Positions 23,201 through 34,052 of a DNA stretch of 64,000 bases are shown here, piece after piece. The stretch covers positions 124,001 to 188,000 of the forward strand of contig JAGTWJ010000001.1 of the NCBI GenBank assembly GCA_020064725.1, in the 5' to 3' direction. Made by a program: the position numbers and the translations under genes. Each line of letters begins with the position of its first letter. Within the stretch, counting starts at the first letter, position 1. The DNA is from Drechslerella dactyloides (taxonomy: Eukaryota; Ascomycota; Orbiliomycetes; Orbiliales; Orbiliaceae). The notes under the pieces are model-generated. The model saw nothing but the letters and a program-made list of their open reading frames with translations, was not told the DNA's origin and made no database searches.

Positions 23201-24167
23201 ACCGTCGTCACCCTTAATCGAGACGTCGAGGGTTGCCAAAACCTCTCGTGATAGGCCGCTTACGCCACCTGCGGTGTTCTTCAGAGAAAGGCGACTCTGC
23301 TTTTCCTTTTGATCTTCTTTGCCTCTGAACTGGATTCCATCTCCGAGCTTCTCCAGCCATTCGTTGACCGTCCTCTCGGCAGCTGTGACTTCACTTGAAG
23401 CTGCGAATGGCTTCAGCATAGCCTTGGAGTTCAAGTAGCGCTGCTGAACTGTGACATGGAGCTTCTTATCAAGCCTACACTGGTTATTAGTATATTGATA
23501 TACTCAGTATGGTGTGTAAAGGCTTGTACTCACTTCTTCAGGATCTTGACAAATCCACGGCGATTGACGTCTACGACGGAATTGTCAGTGTGTGTAACTA
23601 CATCACCCTTCAGCATCTCAACATACCTCCAAACCATGCAATCTTCCTCAGCTGCCCCCGCAGCTCAAGCAGGACCTCGGCGTGCTCCTCCAGCTCATGG
23701 CGAGGAATATTTTTCGGGTCATCAAACTGCTCCTTGTGCCTCTCTCCTAGAATCTTCAACTTTCGCGTGCAGTCTGCTAACCGCTTGTTGTAGAACTGAT
23801 CGACTTTCTCGAGCTCCCTGTCGAGGGAGAAAATGAACGCTAGCGACCCCGCACCGCGTCAGAACCAGCGACCCCTCCGAGCCGAGAGGCTCACGATAGT
23901 TGAACTTACGAGCGAGATCGGGATCCGTTTCATCCTCCGTTTCGTTCTTAATCTTCTTTATACGCTTCTTCAGGCCCTTGTAGTTGATATACGACGCCTG
24001 CCACTCCGGCACGACGTTCCGGTACAAGCTGATACAAAGGCGTTGGTGAGTGATTGGGTTCGACCGCTGTTCGTCCGATGTATCGCAATGCCGTTGACAA
24101 GCGACATAGGGCATCGGAGCCCAAGAAAAATTAGGCAGCCGAGTACTTACTTTTGTCCGAACTTCAT
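20269..24167 (-). CDS. GDE1: SPX-ankyrin-GDPD protein, glycerophosphocholine phosphodiesterase
   Basis: Seven exons (complement): 24167-24151, 24028-23910, 23839-23627, 23570-23534, 23474-22292, 22231-20474 and 20409-20269; 1155 residues in frame. The order is an N-terminal SPX domain (begins MKFGQ; Lys-rich YINYKGLKKRIKKI; ends FGDVNRRGFVKILKK), which senses inositol pyrophosphate/phosphate in this family; ankyrin repeats at about 360-575 (YGRTPLHYAAEYG, GLAPLHLAVIG, FGWTPLFTAAVHG); then a glycerophosphodiester phosphodiesterase domain from about residue 805. Catalytic residues are present: GHRG with His808, GENT with Glu825, EFDVQ with Glu843 and Asp845, and YHDF with His858. That argues for an active GDE1 releasing glycerol-3-phosphate and choline from glycerophosphocholine, not the degenerate PHO81/NUC-2 regulator of the same layout. 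The 17-nt first exon is set by the SPX start and the AA|C junction. It is likely cytosolic. Confidence 0.93.
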
Positions 24168-26022
24168 TGTTGCACAGAGAACGACGCGAACACACGGTCG
24201 CGTCTAGATCGAGAGGCCCAGCTGTCGAAGGTTAATCGCCTGCGAAAAAGACCGTGCTCTCCTGCCTCGATATGGGGCGGTGGATTGGACTGGTTACGGG
24301 GAGGAGCGGATCGGGGAGGCAAGATGTGGAGTCGGTTCAGCTAAGTAGCGTCACAAGCTGATCGATCGCGTCGGCTGACCCTGAGAGCAAATATGCTGCT
24401 AGAAAAAACCCAGGAGAGAACAGAAAAGTCGATGCGAGAATAAGAGAATGAAAACTTCAAGTTGACAGCTTTCGGTCCCGCGAGAGGCTAGCTGGCAGTT
24501 GTCTGCTAAATAGCGCCGGGCTGCAGCTGGTATCGCGAGGGCGGAAGTGGAATGTCCATTACGTCTGTGTGCGGGTCTGGGTGGACTGGGAGGGCATATA
24601 AAAAAAAGCGTCTACGGGGCGAGGACGGGTCGGAGGCGGAGTGGGCTTGGAATTATAAAGCAGAGGTCGGTGGGACTCTGAGAGGAGTTATATTTGGTAT
24701 GTGACTGGCGGGTTTCCGGAATTTACAAGATTGAAGAGTTCGCTACCATCAAACTTTTTTTTTGTTTTTACTCTGCCTCTTCGCGAAACGTCCTTACCCA
24801 AGAGTCCGGTCGACACAGCTGAGTCGACTGACAGCCAAACAGGACCCTGAGCGCCTGCAGCGGGAAACGGCCGACAGAAATGTTCGAGTTCTTCCCCCTC
24901 GCTCGCCCTCTGCTGGATGCACCCTGGCGGGATAAGTGCTTTTTGTAACCCTATTGCGGGCGATGGAGCGCCTTTTTCGCCCGGGGCAGCTGATGCAGCT
25001 TCCGCGGTGGAGGCGCAAATGTGATCACGCAGGCAGCCTGGGGGAGGGAAGCCGGAGAGCTCTGGAATTGGGCCGGTTTTAAACACACCCTCCGAAAGAC
25101 CTTCTCGATTGCATCTAGGGGCAAAGTCATGCGTCGGAGGGACGCAGAGCAATCGGACGGGCACGGTGTGCGAATTTCCCGATCAAACGACGCCAATCCA
25201 AGTCTGATAACGGCGGCGATGCCGGCGCAGTCTTTCTCCGCGCATCGAAATACGTAGAGTATCAAATGGCGATAGGCTTGATGGTGGTGGTGGTGGTGGT
25301 GCAGTGCATTAACTTGGTGGTGCATGCTTGTGGATCTGCCGGGTGGGTGCTGCACAGTCCATGGACGGAAGACAGGCACTGGCTTCCCCTGCAAGCGTGA
25401 TTGGACCCGCTAACGTGTCCGAGTTATTGGCTGAGGGGCTTCGGAAAGCCGACGCTTGGAAAGATCCCGTTGCTGTGCGCCTGCACGGCGAACGGACAGA
25501 GTTTACGGTGGTGGGGCTAGATGAGTCGCGGACAGGGAGGAATCTCTGGGGAAATGCACCGAGCTGCGGACCCATGCGGCTTGGTCAGCTTGGGCTTGCT
25601 GCCTGCCTGGCTTGCCAGTGACATTCCTTCGGTCGGTCGCTTGGAGGCGATTGATAAGAACCTGCCAATCGAGTCGCCGATGGGACCTGGCCGTTCGTCT
25701 GCTACGGAATTCGGAACGGAGGAAGCATACTTGCACAGCATACACGCTACAAAGCCGAGAAATGTGGTTGTGGTGTCTGTTTCGCTGAAATCACACTTAA
25801 GTCCACAAGTGATTCCTCTATTCCCTTCGAATTCAACCTGCTGTCTATAAACAAATTGCACGTCCACCGCCTCCGTCATCATCATTCATGGAATCAAAAG
25901 TGTTGGCGTGGAGCGATACATGAGCCTCTAAAGGGCGTGATACGAAAGAGTTCGCTTTGTCAATTCTGAGAGGGCTCTCTCGAAAGAACAAAGGGAAATA
26001 AGTAAGATTATACAGTCGTGGC
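24168..26022. other. GDE1 promoter side and PRP43 downstream region
   Basis: About 1.85 kb upstream of GDE1 and downstream of PRP43, both on the minus strand. It has only overlapping open frames without motifs, and contains a GGT microsatellite. Confidence 0.5.
25282..25300. repeat. (TGG)n microsatellite
   Basis: Six tandem TGG/GGT units in the GDE1 upstream region. Confidence 0.85.
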
Positions 26023-28495
26023 TTAACCGCGTCGCCTTTCGAGTTTCTGCTTCCGCTGCATCTTCTCGACTGTGCGTTGGAGCGCGGTCTTGACTTCTCC
26101 CTTCTGGAAACTGTCGACATCATAGTAAACCGGCGCGATATCCTAGCGAACATTAGTACTCATCACAATACATCGGAAATAAGAGGTAGAAACTTACCAG
26201 CAGCCACTCAGGCTTGACGCTAGTCACCGTCCGTATGTAATTCTTCGTCGTAAGGACAAACTCATTGTACAGGACCCACTCGTTCTCCTGTCCCAATACA
26301 GTGCTCGGGTGGAGTAGGACGTCCTGATTGTCCTTGACGGTAACATATCCTTTCCCACTGGCTGTCTTCTTTGCAATCTGCATGAAGAAGCCAGCGCAAA
26401 GAGCCTGCCTGATGTTGTTGTAGTAGTTGCGGTCTTCGTAGGAAGTGCTCGTCATATCAAGTTCTTGCTTTTCCATAATGACCTTTAGCTGATTGCGGAC
26501 GTTATCCGCGGAAGTAAGCGACCGGTACGACAGATAGTTGTCGCTGCACCACCTCTGGGCGATTGACTGGTCCTTAGACTTGAAGACATGATACACGTTG
26601 AGCATGGTAATATGGTCACCGTCAGTATGGGCAAACTGCGCCTTTGCTTGGTCGGCTTCCTTTCGCTTAGTGGTAGGACGGATGAAGACCTGAGGGACCG
26701 AGAGAAGCGCCGTGATGGACAAGATTTCGCTTGGGCAGCGGAATTCGGAAGAGGAGATCAGCATAACAGCAAGGGCGGGGTCGAGTGGGTATTCGGAAGC
26801 CATCCGCCCCAACTGAGTCAGATTGCCGTCGTCGTCCAAGCAGGCGAGGTAATTCAACTCTTCCAAGGCACGCATCATGGTTTCCGGGGCAGGCGGGTCC
26901 ATAAAATCGAAATGCACCAGATCGTCAATGCCCAGCTTCTTCAACTCCAAGACGGTGCTAGCCAAGTTGCTCCTGAGAATTTCAGGATACGTTTGGTCTA
27001 TCAACTCTTTCTTAAAGGCGGCTTCGGTGTACAGCCTGAAGCACTTTCCAGGTCGTGTACGACCAGCACGACCAGCGCGCTGCTGTGCACTCGCTTTGCT
27101 GATTGGAGAAACCAAGAGAGACTCAACCCTGATCCGTGGATTGTAGACTTTCTGCTTGCTGAAACCCGGATCCACGACATAGACGATGCCGTCGATGGTC
27201 AAAGACGTCTCTGCAATGTTGGTCGAAACAACGACCTTTCTCCCAGGTTTTCCACCGGGTCGACTCGCCGGAGGGGCTGGATCGAAGATCCTTTGTTGTT
27301 GCTGAGGTGGGAGCGTTCCGTATAGAGCGTACACTTTGAGAGGGCCAGTATCGTACTCGCGCTGCATTTCGTCTCCTTCCATGCGCAGGCGCTTGCAGGC
27401 CTCTTCGATTTCTTCCTCACCAGTCAAGAACAACAATATATCGCCTTCTGGCTCGCTTCCATGAATCTGCAGAACGGTTCGTAGAGCCGCCTCGACATAG
27501 TCGCGCTCGGGTTCCGGGGTGTAAAAGATCTCGACAGGGTGTGTTCGACCCGGGACAGCAAGCAGCGGGGCATTGTATTTGTTCTCTTCGGCGCCGAAAT
27601 ACCTCTGAAATTTTTGTGCGTCCAAAGTCGCAGACATCACCACAATCTTGAGATCTCTCCGCCGTACTGCAACTTCCTTCAACAAGCCCATAAGGATATC
27701 GGTTGCCAATGTTCTTTCGTGGGCTTCATCGAGAATGATGCACGAGTATCTGTTCAGATCCGGATCGTTCATAGCTTCTCGAAGCAGCATACCGTCCGTC
27801 ATGTACTGCAATATCGTCTTGGAGCACGTGTTGTTCTCGAATCTGATATTGTAACCGACTTCCTCGCCCAGAACGACGTCCATCTCATCCGCTACACGCT
27901 TCGCGACAGACATTGCTGCCACTCTTCGGGGTTGCGTACAGGCAATCTTCTGCCCGGTAAGGTGAGGTAGCTCATCGTAGAGAACAAATTGGGGAATCTG
28001 CGTGGTCTTTCCGGAACCCGTTTCACCGACGAAAACGAGGATTTGGTTGTCTTGATAAAGCTTGAGGAACTCGTTCCTATTGTCAAGTGCGCCGGCAGTT
28101 AGCATACTCGCCCGCGTGTCCAATCCTGTGATGATAACCGATGTGGGATCTTACCTCTGAGCATGAACGGGCAGGTTCCGCCTCTTGACTAGAATATCGA
28201 AATACTGTTGGGATAGTTGATTGCCAGTGAACGGATTGATCGGGCCATCTTCGGCCTGCTGCGCCTGTCCGGTAGTTGTCTGACGCCGAGTGAGCCCAGC
28301 AAACGGATCTTGACCTGCCTGACCCCCGCCCCGGGGGATCTTAGCAGTGGAAGGAAGAGAGCCAGCTGCGTACATGTGAGCCAAGTAAGGATTATCCTCC
28401 GGCGCAGCAGTCGATGCAGACCCGTTCGCGCTGACCTTTGCTTTCTTCGCCGGTCGGTCGCTCTCCGTGCTTTCTCGATCGCGATTTTCCGTCAT
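26023..28495 (-). CDS. PRP43: DEAH-box RNA helicase PRP43
   Basis: Exons 28495-28155, 28076-26198 and 26142-26023 (complement) join in frame to 779 residues, the usual length of Prp43. This ATPase dismantles intron-lariat spliceosomes and works in ribosome biogenesis in the nucleus and nucleolus. Visible motifs: P-loop GETGSGKT at 131-138, TQPRRVAA, ILDEAHERT with DEAH at 230-233, MSAT at about 261-264, TNIAETSLTIDGI and QRAGRAGR, followed by the winged-helix, ratchet and OB-fold region (VLLHPSTVLGQENEWVLYNE). The N-terminus (MTENRDRESTESDRPAKKAK) is charged and disordered, as in homologues, and leads to INPFTGNQLSQQYFDILVKR. The first intron has a textbook GCTAAC branch site; the second restores the C-terminus EWLLDIAPVYYDVDSF and a basic tail. 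It lies head-to-head with RTP1. Confidence 0.97.
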
Positions 28496-28915
28496 AGCGG
28501 AAGAGGCGGTAAGAAGGTTGCTCGCTCGGCGGCGAAGGTTGATGCAATGGTGGCACGTAACTGGGGTGCTACGATAAAGCGGCTTATGGTTTGCGCTGTA
28601 GTTGTCGGGCGATGACTTCAACGAGGGACGAGGACAGTTGGAACTCGCAGGGTCGGTGGCCAGCAGAGTGGCAACAACGCGGACGGCGGCGTGTCAATGA
28701 CACTTTAGACGGCGGCCGAGAACAGCTGAGGTGGATGAGGTTCTCCTGTCGCGGGGTTTTGATGATGGAAGTGGCAAAGTGATGAGTGGTTAGTCAGGCA
28801 CGAAAGGAAAAAATTCGTTGAAGGTTTCTCTGAGCCATAAGCGCCTCATAGTCTCAGTCTCTCGGCTGCAACTTAGACCCCAGCAACCTCTCGCGGCAGC
28901 ATTGAGTGGAGCTTC
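28496..28915. promoter_or_regulatory. Bidirectional promoter between PRP43 and RTP1
   Basis: Only 420 nt separate the two start codons, so both promoters must share this interval. No TATA box was seen, in keeping with housekeeping expression. Confidence 0.6.
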
Positions 28916-31900
28916 ATGTCCAGCCAGAAAGCCTTCCAGTCCGCTCTTAGCTCCGCGTCGGCTTTTCTCCAGCCAATACTCAAGCCTCAGGGTGGTATGC
29001 TATCAAGAACTAGTCTACACATGTCATCATTCCGCTCTACATCCGCTAACTGTGGCGTGAAGCGACAAGCAGACAGCCCGCTTCGGTTATCGAGAACCTC
29101 TATCAAACCATCCCAAAGGATGTCGGAACTGTCACAGACTCAACCAGCAGCCTGAGCTACCGTGAAAAGTCATCTCGAGTCATCAAATGTGCACTCGACA
29201 TACTGTCGAAATGTAACCAGTCCGCGGCGCCGAAAACGTTGCCTGATGCGCTGTACGCGCCACGAGAGCAGCGGATAATTCTATGCCTGGCAGACCTGAT
29301 CCTGCTGGAGGGCATATATCCCAATGTTACTCCGGGCATCCTCCCGCCTCTCGAGCGAAGGACAAAATCGTCGGGGTACTTCTCTCAAGTGCAAGCTGCA
29401 ACTGCTGCTAGCAGCGGACGAGATGTAGAGCTACTTGGAACAATCGTGGACAATCTCGAGCCCATTCTCGCAACGAGCTCAAATGAAGTCAGCGATGCTG
29501 TGCGAGAAAGGTTGTGGATGGATTTCATCGCGTGCCTAGGTGAACTCGCCTTCCACCCAGAGACTGGGACCACCGTTTGGCAGAAGCAGTTCGCGGAAAC
29601 ACTGGATAGGTAGTTAGCTGAACCTCTCGCAAGTACGCGGATCGCAGAAAGAGGCGCTAACAAGCTTTAGTATTCCGGTTCCTATATTATTACCACTGAT
29701 GGTGCCATTGATCCAGAGCGCGACTCCACCATGGTTCCAGAAGGAATTAACGGGATATCTCTCAATCGTCCCTTTGAAACGAACTGGTGGAGTGAAAGAT
29801 GAAATCATGTTCTTCATAGATTCAACGAAAGACGTATCAACCCAAAGGGCAGCTCTACAACAAGCGTCCCGCCTTATCGGCTCTGTCCCCTCATCTTCTA
29901 CCCCGGGCGAGTATTTTTCGATCATCGCTCCTCAGCTACTGGAGCTGCTGGACGACGCGGGACAAATTGGCACTGCGTCGGCCATCGTGATCAATGACTT
30001 ATTCGAGCGAAGGAAGCTAGGCCTCGAGAAATTCTTCTTTCCGCCGCTGTTACAGCCACTCCGTCCCTTGATATCACAACTCCCACCCCAAGACGACATA
30101 GAACCTGGCGATATCGTGACCGTATCGCCTGAGGATGAACTCAAACGGGCCCTACATCGAGTCTCTCTGCTATTCCGGTCCTCGGCAGGCTCTCGCTATC
30201 TCGCTTCCCACATTCTAAGCTCGCTGGTCCTGCCGTTATGGGGGCTCTGGCAGTTCTCTGCCTCAATTCAAACGAAAGACCCGGTATACACCAAGCTCCC
30301 CAGTCAGCTGTTGACTGCTCTCGTCAAGCTGAAAACCGGAGAATTGACACTAGGCGACATTATACAACACTTTAATTATGATGGAGATGACCACTGGACC
30401 TTCAGAAGAGGTGAGATGGGCGGAGTCAAAATCATCATGAGAGATCCAAGCATTGCTTCCGCATCCTTGGATCTGAGCACTGTGGAGGCCAAGGTACCGG
30501 CATTCATAGAGCTGGCACTGGCTGCGAATGACGACACGTTCACTAAGTTCTTCTTGAACCTTTGTCGAAAGTGGCTCCAGGGGGCAACCAATGCCCCTTC
30601 ACAGCACAGCCTCCAGGATGCCTTCAAGTTGCTATTCCAGTTGAAAGTTCTTGAAGGCATTTTGGAGCATCATTCTGAACGGCTAACCCGCCAGCCAGAG
30701 GAAGTCATCATGCTAATTAAGGAGATACTCGACGATTACGTTCGACGCTTGGAGAAAGAGAGGGAGCGAGTAGATTCTCTACAGCGGCCATCAATGGGAA
30801 ACCTAGGTGATATAATCGGGTCGCAAGATGTTCCAGAAGACGAAGACGATGCTGCGGGCGGCGAAGCTGTCGGCATAGCCCTCCAGCTGCTCAACTCCAT
30901 CATCTCGACCTCGTTCTCCAGAACTGTCTCGGAGCAGGAAAAGAAACTTTTGACAACCCTGCAGCCATCTTTGACGTATCTTGCCGAGCGTCCATCAGTA
31001 GAGCCGTCAATGGCATCGCTAACGAGGAGCCTATCGCTCTTCATCTCATCGCAAGACATTCCTCTGAACCCTGAGCTAGCAGATGAGCCCTCGCCACTGG
31101 ACGAGAAAGCCTTGAAGCAGCAGCAAACACTGCAAACGGCGTTACTTTACCTTCGTGACGAGATGGTGCCAATCCGCGCTCATGGCCTCGAACTACTGAA
31201 GTCACTAATAGCAGAGAGGGCATCCGTCATCGATGTTCCCGCAATAACGAAACTTCTAACCGACATGCTACAAGATAAAGAGTCATTCGTGTACCTAGGG
31301 GTCGTCAAGACACTATGCGAGCTATCGGATAAGCACCCGGCCACAGTGATTCGAATGCTGGTAGAGGTGTACGTGGATGAGAAAGAGAACATGGGCATCG
31401 ATGAACGGCTGAAGACTGGGGAGGCGTTGATGGGCACAGTGCAGAGACTGGGTGAAACAGCGGTAGGAAAGGTAGCTGAAGAGATCGGGAATGTACTAGT
31501 TGGACTAGCTGGTAGGAGGAAAAGGAGGTATAGAGAGGCCAAGGAGGTGAAACGGGAGAAGGGAGAGGAGGACAAAAGAATTAAGACCATAGGTGAAATG
31601 GATAAAGAATATGCGAAAGTATTGAAAGAGGCGCGGGTAGAGGCTGGTATCGACGACGAAAGCGCCATGAAAGAGGGAGAACAAGAGAACGACGAACAAT
31701 GGATCTCGAAAGCCGGGGAAGAGGATTATCGAATACGGACGTCAGCACTCTCAATCTTGGGAGTTCTGTATGAGACGAACGCAAGTGGTGTCCCATCTAC
31801 GGTTACCCTAGCAGCGGTAGACGTTGCCCTCAGCATTCTGAACTTGGAAAGGAGCAAGGAGCAGGCTACGATTAGGAGGGCTGCGGCGCATCTAATATCT

Positions 31901-32068
31901 GGCATCTTAAACGGGCTAGAGAAGAATGGCACTGCAGAGCTGTTAAAAGTAATACCGAAGCAACGGCTGGAAGATATCGTCAGAGTCTTCGGCTACGTAA
32001 GGGCCACAGACGACGATGGCCTTGTTCGAGAGCAGGCAGGAAGTTTACTAGAAATCTTAGCGGAGTAG
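28916..32068 (+). CDS. RTP1: RNA polymerase II nuclear-import/assembly factor, RTP1/TANGO6 family
   Basis: Exons 28916-28994, 29063-29609 and 29671-32068 join in frame to 1007 residues. Yeast Rtp1 is a cytoplasmic HEAT-repeat-like protein that binds Pol II subunits and nucleoporins and promotes assembly and nuclear import of the enzyme; TANGO6 (TMCO7) is the animal relative. The chain is all-helical in character. The family-type segment LRDEMVPIRAHGLELLKSL lies near residue 700, and the end carries another conserved-looking block (RLEDIVRVFGYVRATDDDG). Between them is a highly charged loop rich in Arg, Lys and Glu. There is no signal peptide or membrane span. Intron 1 (GTATGC..AAG, branch GCTAAC) was chosen because it is the only acceptor that keeps frame; intron 2 begins with the less common GTAGTT and has a GCTAAC branch. 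Confidence 0.88.
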
Positions 32069-32326
32069 CTCGATATTTACAATATGTCGCTATGGACTAG
32101 TTGCTAGCGCATTAAACAAAATTTACACCGCAGCACTTTCTACTTGACATCGATCATAATTTGGATGTATGTACTGGAGGAGATATAAACAAAAGGAACA
32201 GATGATTGTAAAAGCGAAATAACAGGTGCTAGAACATCACCTCTAACACGAAGGTTAGTTTTTCAAAGCCTCACCAACTATATATCTACATGCCATGGCC
32301 ACCTTTCCGGTACTGAAAGGAGTAGC

Positions 32327-33307
32327 TTAACCGATAACAAGAGTCTCCTCGTTCGGGAAATCATACGCAGGGATTTCTGGATGGGACATTAGTACTTGGG
32401 AGGAATATAGATATAGGTAGACATGGCGGACATACCGAGGTTCAGAGGAGCAGGTCCCTTCCTGATACGACCAGAGATATCATAGTGGGAGCCGTGGCAG
32501 GGACAGAACCAACCGCCATAGTCACCAGCCTCGCCAATTGGCACACAACCTACACACAAAATCAGCCTTGCAGTTCAAAGATGCGTTTGCGGGAGCGGCA
32601 CTCACCCAAGTGCGTGCAGACGCCAATCATAACGAGCCACTCCGGCTTCTTAGCACGCTCTTCGTCGGTTTGCGGGTCTCTCAGACTGGAGACCTTGACG
32701 TTATTGGCTTCTGCGATTTCGTCCGAGGTACGATGTCGGATGAATATGGGCTTGCCACGCCACTTGATGATAACCTAGACCGGGAATCGAATAAGTATCG
32801 TTTGGACGGAGATACGCATTGGTATATATCTGTGATTGGTGGGATCGTACGTTCTTGCCCTCCGGGATGGAATTCAGTGCAACTTCGACCTTGGCCATAG
32901 CCAAGACATCGGCTGAGGCGCTCATGTTGACCAGGAAGTCTGGGAATCGAGATATCAGAACGCTAATCCTACTGAGAATCCAACAGCATGTCTTGGGTCT
33001 CTTCTCATGCCGTACCCTGGACGGTGGCCTTCGCGGCAGCAGCGCTCAATGCACCCATGGTGCCGACCATAAAGTATCCAATGACCTTGTTTGAGTCCTC
33101 AGACTTGTCGGACTTGTAGTAACCCCAGTCGGGTATCCGTGTCGTCGGCTTGCCATAGGCCGGAGCAGAATCAAAACGGCGCTGGTCGATCTGGGTGCAG
33201 GCGGCGGCGGCGGCGGACCGGAGCAGCGGAGTGGCGGAAGATGAGGCGCGGAGGAGGGACCGGGAGGCGGTCGCCGGTAACGAGGTGATTGAGCGTAGGG
33301 CGGCCAT
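32327..33307 (-). CDS. RIP1: Rieske iron-sulfur subunit of the cytochrome bc1 complex
   Basis: Five exons (complement): 33307-33016, 32939-32851, 32774-32606, 32549-32436 and 32376-32327; 237 residues in frame. It is the electron-transferring [2Fe-2S] subunit of respiratory complex III in the inner mitochondrial membrane, oxidising ubiquinol and passing the electron to cytochrome c1. Residues 1-45 form an Arg/Ser/Ala-rich mitochondrial presequence. A single membrane helix (about 76-97, IGYFMVGTMGALSAAAAK) and the flexible hinge (SASADVLAMAKVEV) follow. The cluster-binding boxes are intact: CTHLGC at 180-185 (Cys180, His182) and CPCHGSH at 199-205 (Cys199 ligand, Cys201, His202), with Cys185 and Cys201 as the stabilising disulfide. 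All introns have GT..AG ends. It is divergent from SMX3 across 280 nt. Confidence 0.97.
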
Positions 33308-33458
33308 CGTGGGCGAGATGTCGGCGGAAGGGAGGAGGAGCAGCGAAGGTCGGACAATTGAGGCCTTCGATGGGTGCGAGGGAGCCGAGGTGTCGTCGGG
33401 ATGGTGGGATGAGGTCTTTCGGGTGGTCGTCTATGACGGAAACAATTTGGCAGCTGTT

Positions 33459-33465
33459 TGATTGG
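33459..33465 (-). promoter_or_regulatory. CCAAT box, candidate HAP/CBC site of RIP1
   Basis: On the minus strand the sequence reads CCAATCA, 152 nt upstream of the RIP1 start codon and in the RIP1 orientation. The CCAAT-binding (HAP) complex is known to control respiratory genes in fungi, so this is a sensible candidate control site; occupancy is inferred. Confidence 0.45.
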
Positions 33466-33587
33466 TCCGACTTTGGCAGTCTTGGCATCCACGCAAATTT
33501 CCAGCAGTCGGCAGGCGGAGACGCGTTGATTGAGCCATCGCCAAAGCCACTCCTTCCACTTCAACCACAGCTTCGACATCCATCACC

Positions 33588-34052
33588 ATGAGTGTAAGCC
33601 GTCGCCCCCTCCGTTGTCACAAGAAGAGCGATACTGATGCTAGAGTCTACAGTTCCAACCGATAAACCCGCGGCCGATGCTGCAAGGCCTGTACGTCGAC
33701 TCGCTGTCCCGATGACTCCCCACGATCACCAAGCTAACGAATCGTAATATGCAGCATCAACGATCAGGTCATCGTCCGGCTGAAGTGGGGCCAGACCGAA
33801 TACAAGGGCCGTCTAGTGAGCGTGGATTCGTACATGAACATCCAGCTCTCGGAAACCGAGGAGTTCATCGACGGGAAGAGCACAGGGACACTAGGTCAGG
33901 TTATGATCAGGTAGACGACATTGAGACCCGACGATGATTTTCAGGACATATGAAAATGCGACTAACTGGGAAGTCGTGGCAGGTGCAACAACGTGCTGTG
34001 GATATCAGCTGCGAATCAGGACAAATCGGAGGACACCACAATGAAGGAGTAG
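33588..34052 (+). CDS. SMX3: Small nuclear ribonucleoprotein F (SmF)
   Basis: Four exons, 33588-33593, 33653-33690, 33755-33910 and 33983-34052, give 89 residues in frame. SmF is one of the seven Sm proteins that form the ring around the U-rich Sm site of spliceosomal U1, U2, U4 and U5 snRNAs. The Sm1 motif is visible around VIVRLKWGQTEYKGRLVSVD with SYMNIQL, and Sm2 around GQVMIRCNNVLWI, with Arg and Asn where the uracil-binding RCNN loop belongs. The start MSFQPINPRPMLQGL matches the family's conserved N-terminal Asn-Pro segment and supports the unusual six-nucleotide first exon (ATG AGT). The last intron (GTAGAC..CAG) has a GACTAACT branch site. The final Lys/Glu/Asp tail is short and acidic. 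Confidence 0.95.

Noticed and set aside
26588..27325. 245-codon plus-strand frame
   Set aside because: Antisense shadow of PRP43.
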